Positions 31,611 to 41,777 of a DNA stretch of 64,000 bases are shown piece by piece. Within the stretch, counting starts at the first letter, position 1. The number at the start of each line of letters is the position of its first letter. The DNA lies in NCBI GenBank assembly GCA_949825045.1, contig OX463836.1, forward strand, positions 9,193,829-9,257,828. The letters run 5' to 3'. The position numbers and the translations under genes were made by a program. The notes below the pieces were generated by a model that ran no database searches, was not told the DNA's origin, and saw nothing but the letters and a program-made list of their open reading frames with translations. This DNA is from Argyresthia goedartella. Lineage: Eukaryota > Arthropoda > Insecta > Lepidoptera > Argyresthiidae.

Positions 31611-31854
31611 TTTCAGTCTATGTTGGATTTCTTTATAAAATGCATTAGGGCCTTGGAATTGCATATGGCTTGCCGGCACCTCTTTTTATTGGGTCCTATG
31701 TCCTGCCGTAATATATGTGCCGAGATATTTGATTTCGTTTACGGTTCGTATTGGAACTACGTCCAATTCACTGGATGTTTATGGGGTCTCTTATAAGAAT
31801 TTTCGTCTTTCTACTTTTAAGTTTGCCATGAGCAGTTCTCCGATGATATTTAAT
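31611..31854 (-). pseudogene. RT thumb fragment of OTU-LINE O
   Basis: Minus strand reads IIGELLMANLKVERRKFL, a stop, then RTVNEIKYLGTYITAGHRTQ, a typical post-catalytic LINE RT block (…KYLG). Several stops. It lies between the mariner and the inserted CR1-like LINE. Confidence 0.65.
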
Positions 31855-34800
31855 TAATAATAATAAATAATAATAAAAAAATATTTATTCATCAAAAACT
31901 TGGACAGTAAAAAGTTACAATTAAAGGTACTTAGCTAAATAGATTGATACAAAGATAATGTGAACATCTGAGCCTGAGCTAGGTCTAAACCTGTATTTCA
32001 GGCTACAGCGCTCTTCCCTTAAAATATGTAAAGCTAGTTTATGGTACACAGAAAGAAACCAACAACAAAAATAGTAACATTTAAAATTAAAAACATGTTG
32101 TACCTAAATTAGTAGTTATACTTATACAATTAACATGAAAAAATAATAATAAGAGAGTGGGTTAGTGAGTTTGTTTGTGAGTTTGTTTGTGATCCTCTCT
32201 GTGTGTGGAGTGATTGTGAATGAGTGTGTGTGAGAGGGTGTGTGAGATTAACACATATGTCAGACTTATTTATAATTATTAAAATAGTAAATATTTTTGT
32301 AAGTACTTAGAAATATTATTTGGTTAGCTAGTAATTTTGAGTAATTCCTCAGTTTTGTCATAGTCGAGTGAGTGTAATATTTTATATACCGTTTTTTTTA
32401 AATCAAATGTTGAGAGAGTATAAATTTCAGCTGTTCTATTTATTCTATTGTATAGGAAGGGACCAAGGAAGCAGGGAAATTTATGAGCAAAAGAGGTTCG
32501 AAACAATATATTGTCTAAGAAAACCCTATCTTTACGCCGTCTGGTCAGTAAAGAAGGGCTATATATTAAAGATGAGTGTTGTTTTAATATAATGTGATAC
32601 AGAAATAGTTGCCTCACCGTTAGGACGTTGCAGGAATTATAAAGGAAACAGGTAGGGAAGAGGAGGGGACGGAAAGTAGAGACCTTGAGTACAGCTCTTT
32701 GAGCAAGTTCGAGAGGCAAGATAGATGTTTTCGGTGCACCTCCCCACGAGGTGATGCAGTAGGTGAGCACGGATTGACAGAGTGCCATATAAACTCGTTT
32801 TATCAATCCGGCATCAGCAACATGGCGAAGCATTTTGAAAACATAGATTAGTTTGCGGATTCTGCCAGTCACCAGGTGAATATGAGGTCGAAAGGTGAGA
32901 TTATTATCGATGAGGACACCAAGGTATTTAATGGTTGTACTTTTGTGCAGGGCTGGACAGGAGCATGTTCCACTATTTGGATCTATGCAGTTGTGCGCAA
33001 ATATCGCACCTTCATCGGTAAACTTTGTGTTTCTGATTGAAAAGGTAACGTAAACTGTTTTATCAGAGTTTAAAGTCAGCAGGTTATTTTGAAGCCATTT
33101 GGTGGCATTGTTGAAACCTCTCTGGGCAACTTCGTATGTCTCTTGCCAGGTGTTTGTCGAGAATATCAGGGCGGTATCATCTGCATAGGTTATTACTTTG
33201 CCATTATCAGGATTCAGGTCACACAGATCATTTATGTAAATGAGAAAGAGTGTAGGCCCCAATATGCTGCCCTGAGGAACGCCGTACGTGATTGGTAAGT
33301 CATCGCTGCAGTGCTCACCGATTTTTACAAATTGAGAGCGACCAGTGAGATACTCCTCAAAAAACCTCAACTGCACCCCCCGTATACCCAACCTATCGAG
33401 TTTGTCCAATAGGAGGGGGACAGAGACCGTGTCAAACGCCTTGGCAAGATCAAGAAAAATACCTAAAACCTTTCGCCCGGCATCAAGATTTTTCACCACG
33501 TAGTCAGTGAGTTCATGGACTGCGTCACTAGTCGAGATATTATTTCGGAATCCGAATTGGCAATCAGATAAAAGGTTGTATGATTCTAGGTATCTTATTA
33601 GTTGACGGTTAACAATTCGTTCCAGTAACTTAGAGATTGAAGGCAAGATAGAGATGGGCCTATAGTTATTGACACGGTCTCTGTCGCCAGCCTTATGAAT
33701 AGGGATCACCATAGATCGCTTGAGGGGATTAGGGAAAACTCCATCAGCAAGACACATGTTGAAAATATAAGTAAGGGGTGGAACAAAGAAATCTTTGAAG
33801 AGCCTAAGAATACGGTTCGAGATGTTGTCCCAACCAACAGCGCACACGCTCCTCAGACCAACTATAAGTCTCTCAACTTCACCCTTATCGGTCTCCAGTA
33901 AGGCAAATGAAGTAATAGATCTGCTTGGTGGTAGTGGAGGTTTGCTGTCAGTTTGTCTGGGACCCAACGGTGTGTTTATTCTTTCAGCAAGATTCTTACC
34001 CACATTTGCAAAGAAATGGTTCACATTATTAGTATTATTAGAATTAGAATTTCCCGCTGAACCTAATAACTCAGTCGCAGAGCTTTTTGTCTTGGTGGTG
34101 TTTGTGATAGCTTTTATTGATTTCCATAACTCCTTAGAGTTGTTGCAAGCCTTTGAGAGTTCATTCTTTTCATGGTTTCTTTTGAGTTTTTTGAGGAGAT
34201 TGTTGCAAAAATTTCGATATCTTTTGTAAGTCGTTTGAAGGATGAGGTTGTCCGGGGCTGCAGTTGTCTTTTTATGCAGTCTGTCTCTATTTCGCATGCA
34301 TTTAATTAGACCGGGAGTGATCCATGGTTTAATAACCTTGAAGCGACGCGGGAGATTTTTAGTGGAGGAGTTAGCATTGATAGCATGATGGATTGAAGAT
34401 ATAAGATATTCTAAAGCAGTGTTTGGGTCAGATGAATTATAGACTGGCTGCAAATCAATATTCGTCATGGCAATACTTAAACCTTCATGATTGATCCTGG
34501 TAGTTGTTGCTTGACTAAGAACTCTCTGGTGTTTGTGACCGATAGAGACTAGTACAAGGTTGTGATCGGTAAGACTAGAGTTGGCAACAAGAGTAATAGC
34601 AGGCTTTTTAGTTTTTAAGATTACGTGATCAAGACATGATCTGTCTAATCTGGTCGGTAATGTATGAGCCGGAAGAAGACCATGATAAGCGCATAGATTC
34701 AGATATTCATAGGCTCTAGAATTTGTAACATCAGGTTTAATGTTGATGTTTATGTCTCCTATAATTGAAATATTACTATAAGGTTTTAATGTCCCCAAGA

Positions 34801-35520
34801 TGGTATTTAATGATTCAAGAAATGGTTCTACGTTGTTTTCGGATGGGGAGCGATATATGGCAACAATAGCTGTTTCCATTCCAATTTGTATTAGCAAACA
34901 GTTTGCACCCATGCATGGTGGTTCCTCTACTGACATTTTTAGACTATTATTTATGTAAACGACAACGCCATCATTTTGAAGGTGGTTGTTCACCGTTGCA
35001 TAATGTAAAAAATTCGGGAGTTGGGGGATAACAGTTGTACGGGATAGACGACATTCAGTTAGAATGATAACATCTAGTTCCACATTTAGTCTCTTTTGTA
35101 GTATCAAAAATTCATTCATGTTACACGTGATGCTGCGAATGTTCTGAGTGAGCAAAGTGAGGCAGGTAGTTGGGTTTGGCAAATATTGTTTACAGTGCTC
35201 TACCTCACAGTTCCTTGACTCAGATACAGCAATGTCATCTAGTTCTTCTGTAACAATATTATCAAGCTCCGTGCGAGTAGGTAAAACAAAGGGCACAGTG
35301 ATAGTTCTCGTAGAGTGGACAAATAGAGCAAAACAGGATGGCAATTGGGAGGGGCGAATATGGTAACTTAGGAGGGCAGGTAATAATTTGTATATAAAAG
35401 TGTAAATAGTTATTCGATCTGATGAGGTTCATGTAAGGTCTGACATAGGTTCGTTGTATAGTGTGGTATGAAAGAGTGTTAGTGTAATTGTGTATGAGAG
35501 AGATTGAAAGTGGTGACAAA
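31855..35520 (-). mobile_element. CR1-like LINE inserted in LINE O
   Basis: A minus-strand LINE whose 3' end is an ATT-rich tail near 31855-31895, with about 450 bp of 3' untranslated sequence (GT-rich at 32160-32250) and one long open ORF2. The 5' boundary, near 35520, is approximate. No target duplication was identified by eye. Confidence 0.8.
32324..35344 (-). CDS. LINE ORF2: endonuclease and reverse transcriptase
   Basis: An uninterrupted frame of about 1006 codons. APE-type endonuclease first (LTLLTQNIRSI, IILTECRLS, IYRSPSEN, SIIGDININI, CLDHVIL, LTDHNLVLV), then RT (VIPIHKAGDRDRVNNYRPIS, GIFLDLAKAFDTV, YGVPQGSILGPTLFLIYIND and the active site VITYADDTALIF), then the thumb (IKYLGVLIDN). 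These nick target DNA and copy the RNA at the nick. The motifs fit the CR1/Jockey group. The first codon is TTG and no ATG lies upstream before an in-frame stop near 35430, so the start is uncertain or the 5' end is truncated. Intact otherwise. Confidence 0.9.
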   Translation of the reverse strand: MPSCFALFVHSTRTITVPFVLPTRTELDNIVTEELDDIAVSESRNCEVEHCKQYLPNPTTCLTLLTQNIRSITCNMNEFLILQKRLNVELDVIILTECRLSRTTVIPQLPNFLHYATVNNHLQNDGVVVYINNSLKMSVEEPPCMGANCLLIQIGMETAIVAIYRSPSENNVEPFLESLNTILGTLKPYSNISIIGDININIKPDVTNSRAYEYLNLCAYHGLLPAHTLPTRLDRSCLDHVILKTKKPAITLVANSSLTDHNLVLVSIGHKHQRVLSQATTTRINHEGLSIAMTNIDLQPVYNSSDPNTALEYLISSIHHAINANSSTKNLPRRFKVIKPWITPGLIKCMRNRDRLHKKTTAAPDNLILQTTYKRYRNFCNNLLKKLKRNHEKNELSKACNNSKELWKSIKAITNTTKTKSSATELLGSAGNSNSNNTNNVNHFFANVGKNLAERINTPLGPRQTDSKPPLPPSRSITSFALLETDKGEVERLIVGLRSVCAVGWDNISNRILRLFKDFFVPPLTYIFNMCLADGVFPNPLKRSMVIPIHKAGDRDRVNNYRPISILPSISKLLERIVNRQLIRYLESYNLLSDCQFGFRNNISTSDAVHELTDYVVKNLDAGRKVLGIFLDLAKAFDTVSVPLLLDKLDRLGIRGVQLRFFEEYLTGRSQFVKIGEHCSDDLPITYGVPQGSILGPTLFLIYINDLCDLNPDNGKVITYADDTALIFSTNTWQETYEVAQRGFNNATKWLQNNLLTLNSDKTVYVTFSIRNTKFTDEGAIFAHNCIDPNSGTCSCPALHKSTTIKYLGVLIDNNLTFRPHIHLVTGRIRKLIYVFKMLRHVADAGLIKRVYMALCQSVLTYCITSWGGAPKTSILPLELAQRAVLKVSTFRPLLFPTCFLYNSCNVLTVRQLFLYHIILKQHSSLIYSPSLLTRRRKDRVFLDNILFRTSFAHKFPCFLGPFLYNRINRTAEIYTLSTFDLKKTVYKILHSLDYDKTEELLKITS

Positions 35521-35559
35521 AAGTTTGTTACAATTAGATGCTTATCACATATTAAAACT

Positions 35560-36125
35560 AGTCACTTTGACAGAGTAGAGTTCTCCTTCAGATTTTTCAG
35601 GACCTATTTTCACTTTTAGCTACTCCGCGGCATAGCAGCGCTGCGTATAAACGCTCTTTCAGGCTGCGGGCGGTCCGACTCTGGAACGCACCTCTTTGCA
35701 CTATAAGAGACAGTCCGACTCTTTTTTCTTTTAAGAAACATATTAAAGCGCTCTACATGTCTCTTTCGTAAAAGTTATTGTATTTATTTTATTATATGTA
35801 AGGTTCATGTATATATCGGTAATTATTTCGTATTTGCTATCTGTATTTTACAGATATTTTAATTTATTCCTAGGCATTTTAGTTATAGTAATTATCGTGC
35901 ACTGCCTACACTTTTATGATAGCAATTCCTGTAATGCCTTGTTTTGCTGGAAGAAATCTCTTTTCAGAGACAAGCTCGCCCTTGTACATGCATTTTCTTT
36001 TGATGTAACTTTTAAAATATTTGTGTGCAATATTGTGAAGGAGGTTTGTTCCTATAATTCCCTTTTTCCTGTATTTCTTTATAGCGTCTTGTCCGATGCG
36101 AGCATACAGATACCAGAGATAGTGT
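35560..36125 (+). pseudogene. 3' end of another LINE, plus strand
   Basis: The plus strand reads FRLRAVRLWNA and RDSPTLFSFKKHIKALYMSL, the conserved C-terminus of CR1/Jockey-type ORF2, ending about 35770. A 3' region follows with gctggaagaaatctctttt near 35948; a related motif, inverted, is found at 54610-54650. Truncated at its 5' end. Confidence 0.6.
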
Positions 36126-36204
36126 TTTGACATATGTATCATGTTTGTTTCCTGTATATAGGCTATGTGTATGTTTTGTTAGTCAATTCCGCGTCAATGT
36201 TGAG

Positions 36205-36830
36205 TCTTTTAGTTATTTCGGCGCATCCTCTAACCTTCCAAGTAGCAATGCGCATACGCTCGCATGTGACTTGTGGTTTAAATATGGGGTGTTGTCTGGG
36301 ATGTCTTCTGTTGATGTTATGGTTGACCCTGAGGAGGTCATAGGTGTTGCATTAAGTATCGGCGAAAGTATGGTGTTATCAGTTTGGTTATCGGTTGCTT
36401 GATCCGTGGGTAAATTTGGCGATTCAAGCAAGTAAACGCTGTCGTAGTGGTGTCCTGTGACGTTGAGGTTGATAGATTTCACTGCATCCGCTGGATTCTT
36501 GGGCGTGAATGTGAGCGATGGTGTATTTTGCTGGTGGATTGTTGCGTTAAGTAGAAAGTATTCGGCAGCTGGTATTATAATCTCCTCTCCAGCCCAAGTA
36601 CCGTAATTGCGTAGATTTTCAGTGGTGAGTTGTTAAGGATTTCAGGCTCAGTGATTGCGAGCTTTGTTCTGTTCATCGCCGTTTTCTTCTACATATTTAA
36701 CTAGGTCCTTACGAATGTGAGTGTGGTTGCATGTTAATTGACATAGGTGATTAATTTAGTCAGCAATTGCGGTGAATAGGCAGTTACCATCTCAGCGTTG
36801 GTAAGGCTTCCATTAGGTTATGTTCTTGGG
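36205..36830 (-). pseudogene. OTU-like domain copy A plus endonuclease start (LINE O)
   Basis: The minus strand gives a broken OTU N-terminus (DGNCLF-like near 36795) and the OTU C-terminal half GEEIIIPAAEYFLLNATIH ... NVTGHHYDSVYLL, where the HYD/HYDSV motif holds the catalytic His. A 60-residue S/T/N-rich linker follows, then RIATWKVRGCAEITKRLNID near 36260, the start of an APE-type endonuclease. OTU domains are cysteine proteases, mostly deubiquitinases. Frameshifts present. Confidence 0.6.
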
Positions 36831-37235
36831 ATGTTGTTGAAAGAAAGAACTTAGATATAGCGTGATTTATTTGAACTACCTTTGTCTACGATTAACAGAT
36901 CGTACGGGTTGCGATTGTCAAAGTTTGTGCGTATCTTCGTGCGCCCTTATTCTCGGTAGAGAGCCGCTTAGGACAAAAAGTCTCCGATTTTATTGTTGTT
37001 ATTGTTCATCAGTGGAAGTCTTTTGTTAATTGCCTGTTTTCTGGAAGATGGTGAAATGATCCTTTTATGATGTGCAATTGTTTGCTGTTTCTCGCTATTT
37101 CTCAGAATATGCAGTTATGTAGTAGACGGGCTTGCATTATTGTTTTATTTTTGTGGGCTTGTCGGACCGGATAAAGTTAGAAATGGTTATGTTTTGTTTT
37201 ACTATTATTGGGTAGGTTCCTGCTTAGTTTTGTAT

Positions 37236-37540
37236 TTAGGTATGATGGATCGCTACACTTATTACGTAGAACTCCGCGGCTGCTATGATAATTTCTTCAC
37301 CGCCCCACGTGCCCTGTATGTGGAGATTTTTTATGTACTCAGTGAAAGCTTCTGCGTTTGGTGCGTCGATCGCATGTTTGATGCGTGGATAATTGCTGTT
37401 AGCTTCCACGTATCTAGCTAAGTCGCTTCTGATGTGGGTATGGTTGAATGTCGCTCCAAACAGATGGTTGATTTTGTCTGCAATTGCATGGAACAGGCAG
37501 TTTCCATCTCTGGGCATTGGTAGACTTTAGATTGTGAGAT
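37236..37540 (-). pseudogene. OTU protease-like domain copy B (LINE O)
   Basis: A frame of 93 codons from MPRDGNCLFHAIADKINHLF (OTU signature DGNCLF with the catalytic Asp and Cys) through HTHIRSDLARYVEAN to WGGEEIIIAAAEFYVI. The distal half with the catalytic His is missing here but present in copy A, about 0.7 kb downstream. The two copies and their upstream flanks (a shared Lys/Arg-rich block near 37050 and 37800) suggest a tandem duplication inside the element. Confidence 0.7.
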
Positions 37541-38265
37541 ATTACTACAGGAGAAAGCCTCGTGGTATTTTAGCTAATATGAATGTGTGTGTGTGGGTTG
37601 TTTCTAAGAGGTGTACGGCCGGTATGATGAGAGACGCTGTTTGGCTTTTTACGATCTATTTTTATTCTTATGTTTCCCGTTATTTCCAAGATGGGCTGAC
37701 ACCATAGAATGGGTGCCAGATGTGTGAGGGAACGTTGTGAGCCTTTTGTGCTTCGAAGCTTTTTCAATTGTTCCTAAATAGCAGTCAATTGTTTTGTCTA
37801 GTTTCTGGGAGTTTGGTGAGATGGCATTTTTATGGCCTGCACTTGTTTAGTTTTTGTTTATTGTCGGGTTTAGTATATTTGCAGTTTAGCTACATAAAAA
37901 TAATTCTAGGATTGTTAAGTTTTGGGTTGGTTTATTCACTGAGTTTCAGGGTTTAGTGGATGGTTATTGTTAATGACTGTTTTGACTGGTCTTTCGAAGA
38001 TGAGGAGAAAATAAATCTCGAGGAGAATTATCTCGAATTTATTTTCAGGCAAAGCAATATAAGTATATGTAGCTATAATAATGTTTTATTAGTTGATTTT
38101 GATATTGCGTAGGTAGGGAATTGTTATATCCTGTCTATGACGCACCTATAAATGTGATTATGCCTTAGTCAATAGGGGCGACAGCGGCCGCGGTAAGTGG
38201 TGGTTTATTATTGTCAGGCGGCGAGTGGTCCTGAGAGAAATAAAGTTAGAGGTAGGTAATCACTA

Positions 38266-38600
38266 TCAATGATGTCCTAATCGGAATGATCTCACCAGGT
38301 TGGTGTGTTTAGCGGCGGTGGTGGTGGAGGCAGTAGCGTTGAGGGTGTGTTGCGTAGGCGTCGCTCGCTGCCGGCCTGTCGCTGCGTGGCTCAGACGTGC
38401 ACCTGGCCTAGAATAAATTCTAGGGCTTGCACAGATGGGATGCCTAAGAGTATCGCGCAGTTCTCTGGGCATTCATTACACTTGACCACACTAGTATCAT
38501 CACAATCACTGAAATGCGTGGTATTGCACAGATGGGGTGCCTAGATGGATCACGCACATTCCCCAGGTAACCCTTACAGTAACACGCGGTATAAGTCAGG
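38266..38600 (-). pseudogene. N-terminal region of LINE O, Cys-rich
   Basis: Minus-strand translation near 38530-38420 shows spaced cysteines (CNTTHFSDC, VKCNECPENC), then a basic, Pro-rich stretch. It could be a degenerate zinc finger of an ORF1 or ORF2 N-terminus. Too decayed to be sure. Confidence 0.35.
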
Positions 38601-38728
38601 CTCGTTTTCGGGCCTCCGGAGGCAGAACAAAAGGCGCGCGCCGGGGATGAAAACTATTGTTTGTTTAAATGCGTTTGGGAGATCTCGGGGGGACACGTCC
38701 GTTCGGTCCGGCAACACAAACGCCACTC

Positions 38729-38753
38729 CTAACAATAAACTTACGTATTATGA
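38729..38753 (+). repeat. 25-bp target duplication of OTU-LINE (right)
   Basis: Exact second copy of 29083-29107. Confidence 0.88.
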
Positions 38754-40560
38754 GCAATAAAATAACTATATTATTACATAAACTATATTAGTAATTGCGG
38801 AATGATAAAATCCATCGATTCAAAAACATAATTCGCCTATCACTATCCCCATCACTATATGTCGTCTTTGTGTGCGTGTAATAGTTCGCCTCCGTATCAC
38901 GATGCATCTTTGCTTTCGTACTTAGATAAGTGTGAAATATTCATTACGTGTTAGCTTGGCAATAAGTAGTGAAATTAAGTAGTGACATAAAGCAATGTAT
39001 AGTAAACTTAGCGAGAAAAACATGACATTGTCACTTTAATGTCAATTCGTGACGAATTTTCTGCGAATGATTTATTTTCGTAATAATATTTATTTCTTGT
39101 GTTTTAAGAAGAAATAATAGTTGGAATGAGACTTACAAGTGATATGTGACACGGGCGTTCTTGGAGATCACAATCTCGCTTCTATTTTTGCACGTGAGTA
39201 TTGCACAGGTCGGCATTTTCGAAAAACAACGGAAATGAATTCGTCACTGCGGTCGCCCGGTGACTACCGAGAATTTTTAATATCTAACCTGTCGGAGCTA
39301 CATTTGTTCGCACGTGCCACGCCCCTCAACCTATCTCTCGATATCTGTGGAATTTGCTAAGCTTTAAATTTAACTCCGTTAATTGCAAGTTGTTTAGGTG
39401 CCGTTAATGCTATCTAAATAATGCATACATTTTGTAATTTGTCCCTTGACGGACGATGTTTTTGTACATAATTGACGCAACATTTATTTTTCCTTTTCAC
39501 TTAACATTGTGAACAACAAATAAGTATAAGTTACCTGTATATTATTTAAATAGCAATGTAATTTACTGAAATGGAAATGGCGCACGTTCCTCGTTCTGGT
39601 GGTACCAGCCGGCGGCGTCAGGAAAGCAGGCTGCGCACGCTCAGCAGGCCGCTCCCGGCGGCGGTGCTGTGTCCGCGCGATGTTAGATATTAGCCTGGAA
39701 TAGTCGGCAGAATACGCAAAATATTTTGTAGATAAGGAATTACGGAACCTAAAATGTACAAACTAACTTAATACGTAAAATAATTTTAACTTTCACTTCG
39801 ATTTCACGACCTTTAAACCACTAAATATTGCAACTATAATGTTAATTACGCAATGTAGATATTAATTATGTTTTATTAATAGACTTTCAAATCGTATAAG
39901 CTAAATAATAGAAAATTGCCTAAATTCTTTGTTCACTTTTTCAATGTAGGGTAGGTAAACAAAATGATGAAATGCACTAATTAAAGATTTACGAACGTAT
40001 TTATAGCTTTAAAAACACTTGATTTACACAAATGACGATTGATTCTGAATAGTTATATTATTAGTTATTGGGATTAATTTAATTTTGATGTGGGAAGGAC
40101 ACTTATCTTAGCGGACGGACTCGTAACGGCTCGATGTGAACTTTAGCTGTTTCACTGGTCGAAACCTGGTCTGGTGATCTTCAAGTTGAAATCCTGGTGA
40201 CTTTAGATATCCCCTGGCAGACTCCAATATCTACAGCAACAACTATAGATTGGATGTAGTGTAGAAAATCCCGTTAGCTTGTCGCGCCGGCCGGTATCTC
40301 AACTTAGTGTCTTCTCAATTTCTTGATATTTCACGGATTCTTGTTTTTCTTGATATTTCGCGGATTCTTATTTTTCCCCTCATGTAGCTACCATGCTATA
40401 TCTTTGGCGGATACAATGGTGCAAATTAAAATACTCGAAAACAGTAGAAATTAATTATAATCAAAAATGTATGGACTTACGTTTCAAACATATACAAATA
40501 AAATAAATTACTACAATTGAAACTACTAAAAAAATATCTCTAAATAAAAACTATGAAAAA
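38754..40560. other. No gene seen; GC-rich patch at 39590-39680
   Basis: AT-rich sequence with a short CpG-rich block (about 39590-39680) but no convincing frame. At 39330-39350 a 21-mer (ctatctctcgatatctgtgg and one more base) matches, inverted, 28533-28553 next to relict H. Confidence 0.5.
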
Positions 40561-40589
40561 TAGATAATTTAACTCAAATACTACCCATT

Positions 40590-40850
40590 GATCTTAAAGA
40601 TAAACAGCTGTTAATATTAGAACAGTATAATAACAAGGAATTAAAAATTAAAAGAGTCCATGGCTATCCAACCCGTAAGGCGCAAAACAGTACTTATAGT
40701 GTAACTAGCACCTGTAATTACTTTGGGGAGCAAGCAAGGCAGTGGGTTACTCCTACCTTACACAATGAATTACCTGAGGGTTTTGTAGCAAAAACCACTT
40801 CGAAACAGAACCTGAACGTACGATTAAAGCTACATTACCTCTCACAGTGC
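40590..40850 (+). pseudogene. Possible LINE C-terminal remnant
   Basis: A plus-strand frame reads RVHGYPTRKAQNSTYSV then NYFGEQARQWVTPTLHNELP, resembling the tail of CR1/Jockey ORF2 (R/W..LP). Decayed. Downstream, aaaatcggtccagtagttt (about 41017) resembles common LINE/RTE 3' ends. Confidence 0.4.
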
Positions 40851-41079
40851 GCCTAACACTGTTGTGAATGCTTACTTAATTGTGTACGGTGGGGGTCTCG
40901 CTAAATGTAAACTTTGGGCTTTGAGCCGATCTTAAGTCGTGCCCTGGTGGTCTACAACCACAAAACATGCCTAAGAACCTGCTCTGAAATTATCGCAGTT
41001 TAATGCAAAAAGCGGCATCAAAATCGGTCCAGTAGTTTTTCAGGAAAATAGTAAAGGACACACACACAAACAACCTCTA

Positions 41080-41162
41080 ACCCCAAATTGTTGCGAAGTT
41101 TGAGCACTGAGCCCCCGACTAGAACCTCTGCAGACCGGGGGGTCCCATCCTTTCCTGGGACC
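41080..41162 (-). pseudogene. BEL integrase C-terminal micro-fragment
   Basis: The minus strand reads GKDGTPRSAEVLVGGSVLK, the same peptide as the integrase end of element B (12491-12592 region). About 60-80 bp only, with unrelated sequence on both sides. It is not explained by a normal insertion. Confidence 0.65.
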
Positions 41163-41777
41163 GAGTTCACAATTCACCCCCTGCGCCCCCTGCGCCAACG
41201 CAGTTACAGGTTTACATTTACAGCACATCGGTTTACAGCAAACAATCTTCTACTTAATGAATGAATGGTGATGGTACAGAGGTCGTATGGCAAGTGAAGT
41301 TGACAATCATTATGTATGGTAACATTAGATGCGCCTGCGCGTTATTTACAGCAATGTTCACCGAAACATGCACTGCACTAAAGTTTTGATAGGCTTCAAG
41401 CCTGAACAGTAGTATTGTAGAACTGACCTCAAAATAGAGTAGAATACATACAAAGAAAAGTACAATACATACAACATAGGTTAAATCTGGTTGGAATAAT
41501 GCATTTTTACCCTTATTTTCAAAGTATTTATTATACAAAAAGCTAATCAATAGAAACAACTTATTCCAGAAATCCCAACTGATTAAATTTGAGGATTTTA
41601 GGAATAACCCTCATATCGTCGCCCCCACCCCCACATTTGTAAATCACAGGTAAATCACTTGGCTGACGTCATACTGCTTCAGCTTTACCCGATTGTAGAT
41701 ATTGCATTGTTGTAAGTGTAAGTGGCTTCGCGTATTCATCAAGATTGCCAAAGTAACATTTCGGAACATAATAATAT
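41163..41777. other. No supported gene
   Basis: AT-rich. The minus-strand frame 41254-41559 is hydrophobic but has no recognisable family or flanking signal. Confidence 0.4.

Larger units (their letters stand above)
29108..38728 (-). mobile_element. OTU-encoding non-LTR retrotransposon O, nested
   Basis: Minus-strand LINE bounded by a 25-bp target duplication. Its 3' end is a CATT tail at 29108-29128 and its 5' end lies at 38728. Remains in 5'-3' order: a Cys-rich N-terminal stretch (about 38550-38300), two OTU-protease-like copies (about 37540-37220 and 36830-36440), an APE-endonuclease start (RIATWKVRGCAEITKRLN, about 36260), an RT thumb piece (NEIKYLGTYITAG, about 31750) and a decayed C-terminal part (about 29870-29690). 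Later insertions are a mariner, a CR1-like LINE and another LINE tail. Without the mariner and the CR1-like LINE it is about 4.2 kb. Clade not determined. Confidence 0.72.

Noticed and set aside
35262..35519. Minus-strand frame upstream of the CR1-like ORF2 as ORF1
   Set aside because: Only 85 codons, no zinc knuckle or RRM, and it overlaps the ORF2 frame.
29105..38755. CRISPR-like or bacterial features
   Set aside because: No regularly spaced identical repeats with unique spacers; the window is clearly eukaryotic.
41254..41559. Hydrophobic minus-strand frame as a membrane protein
   Set aside because: AT-rich, no family similarity, no start context or splice structure.
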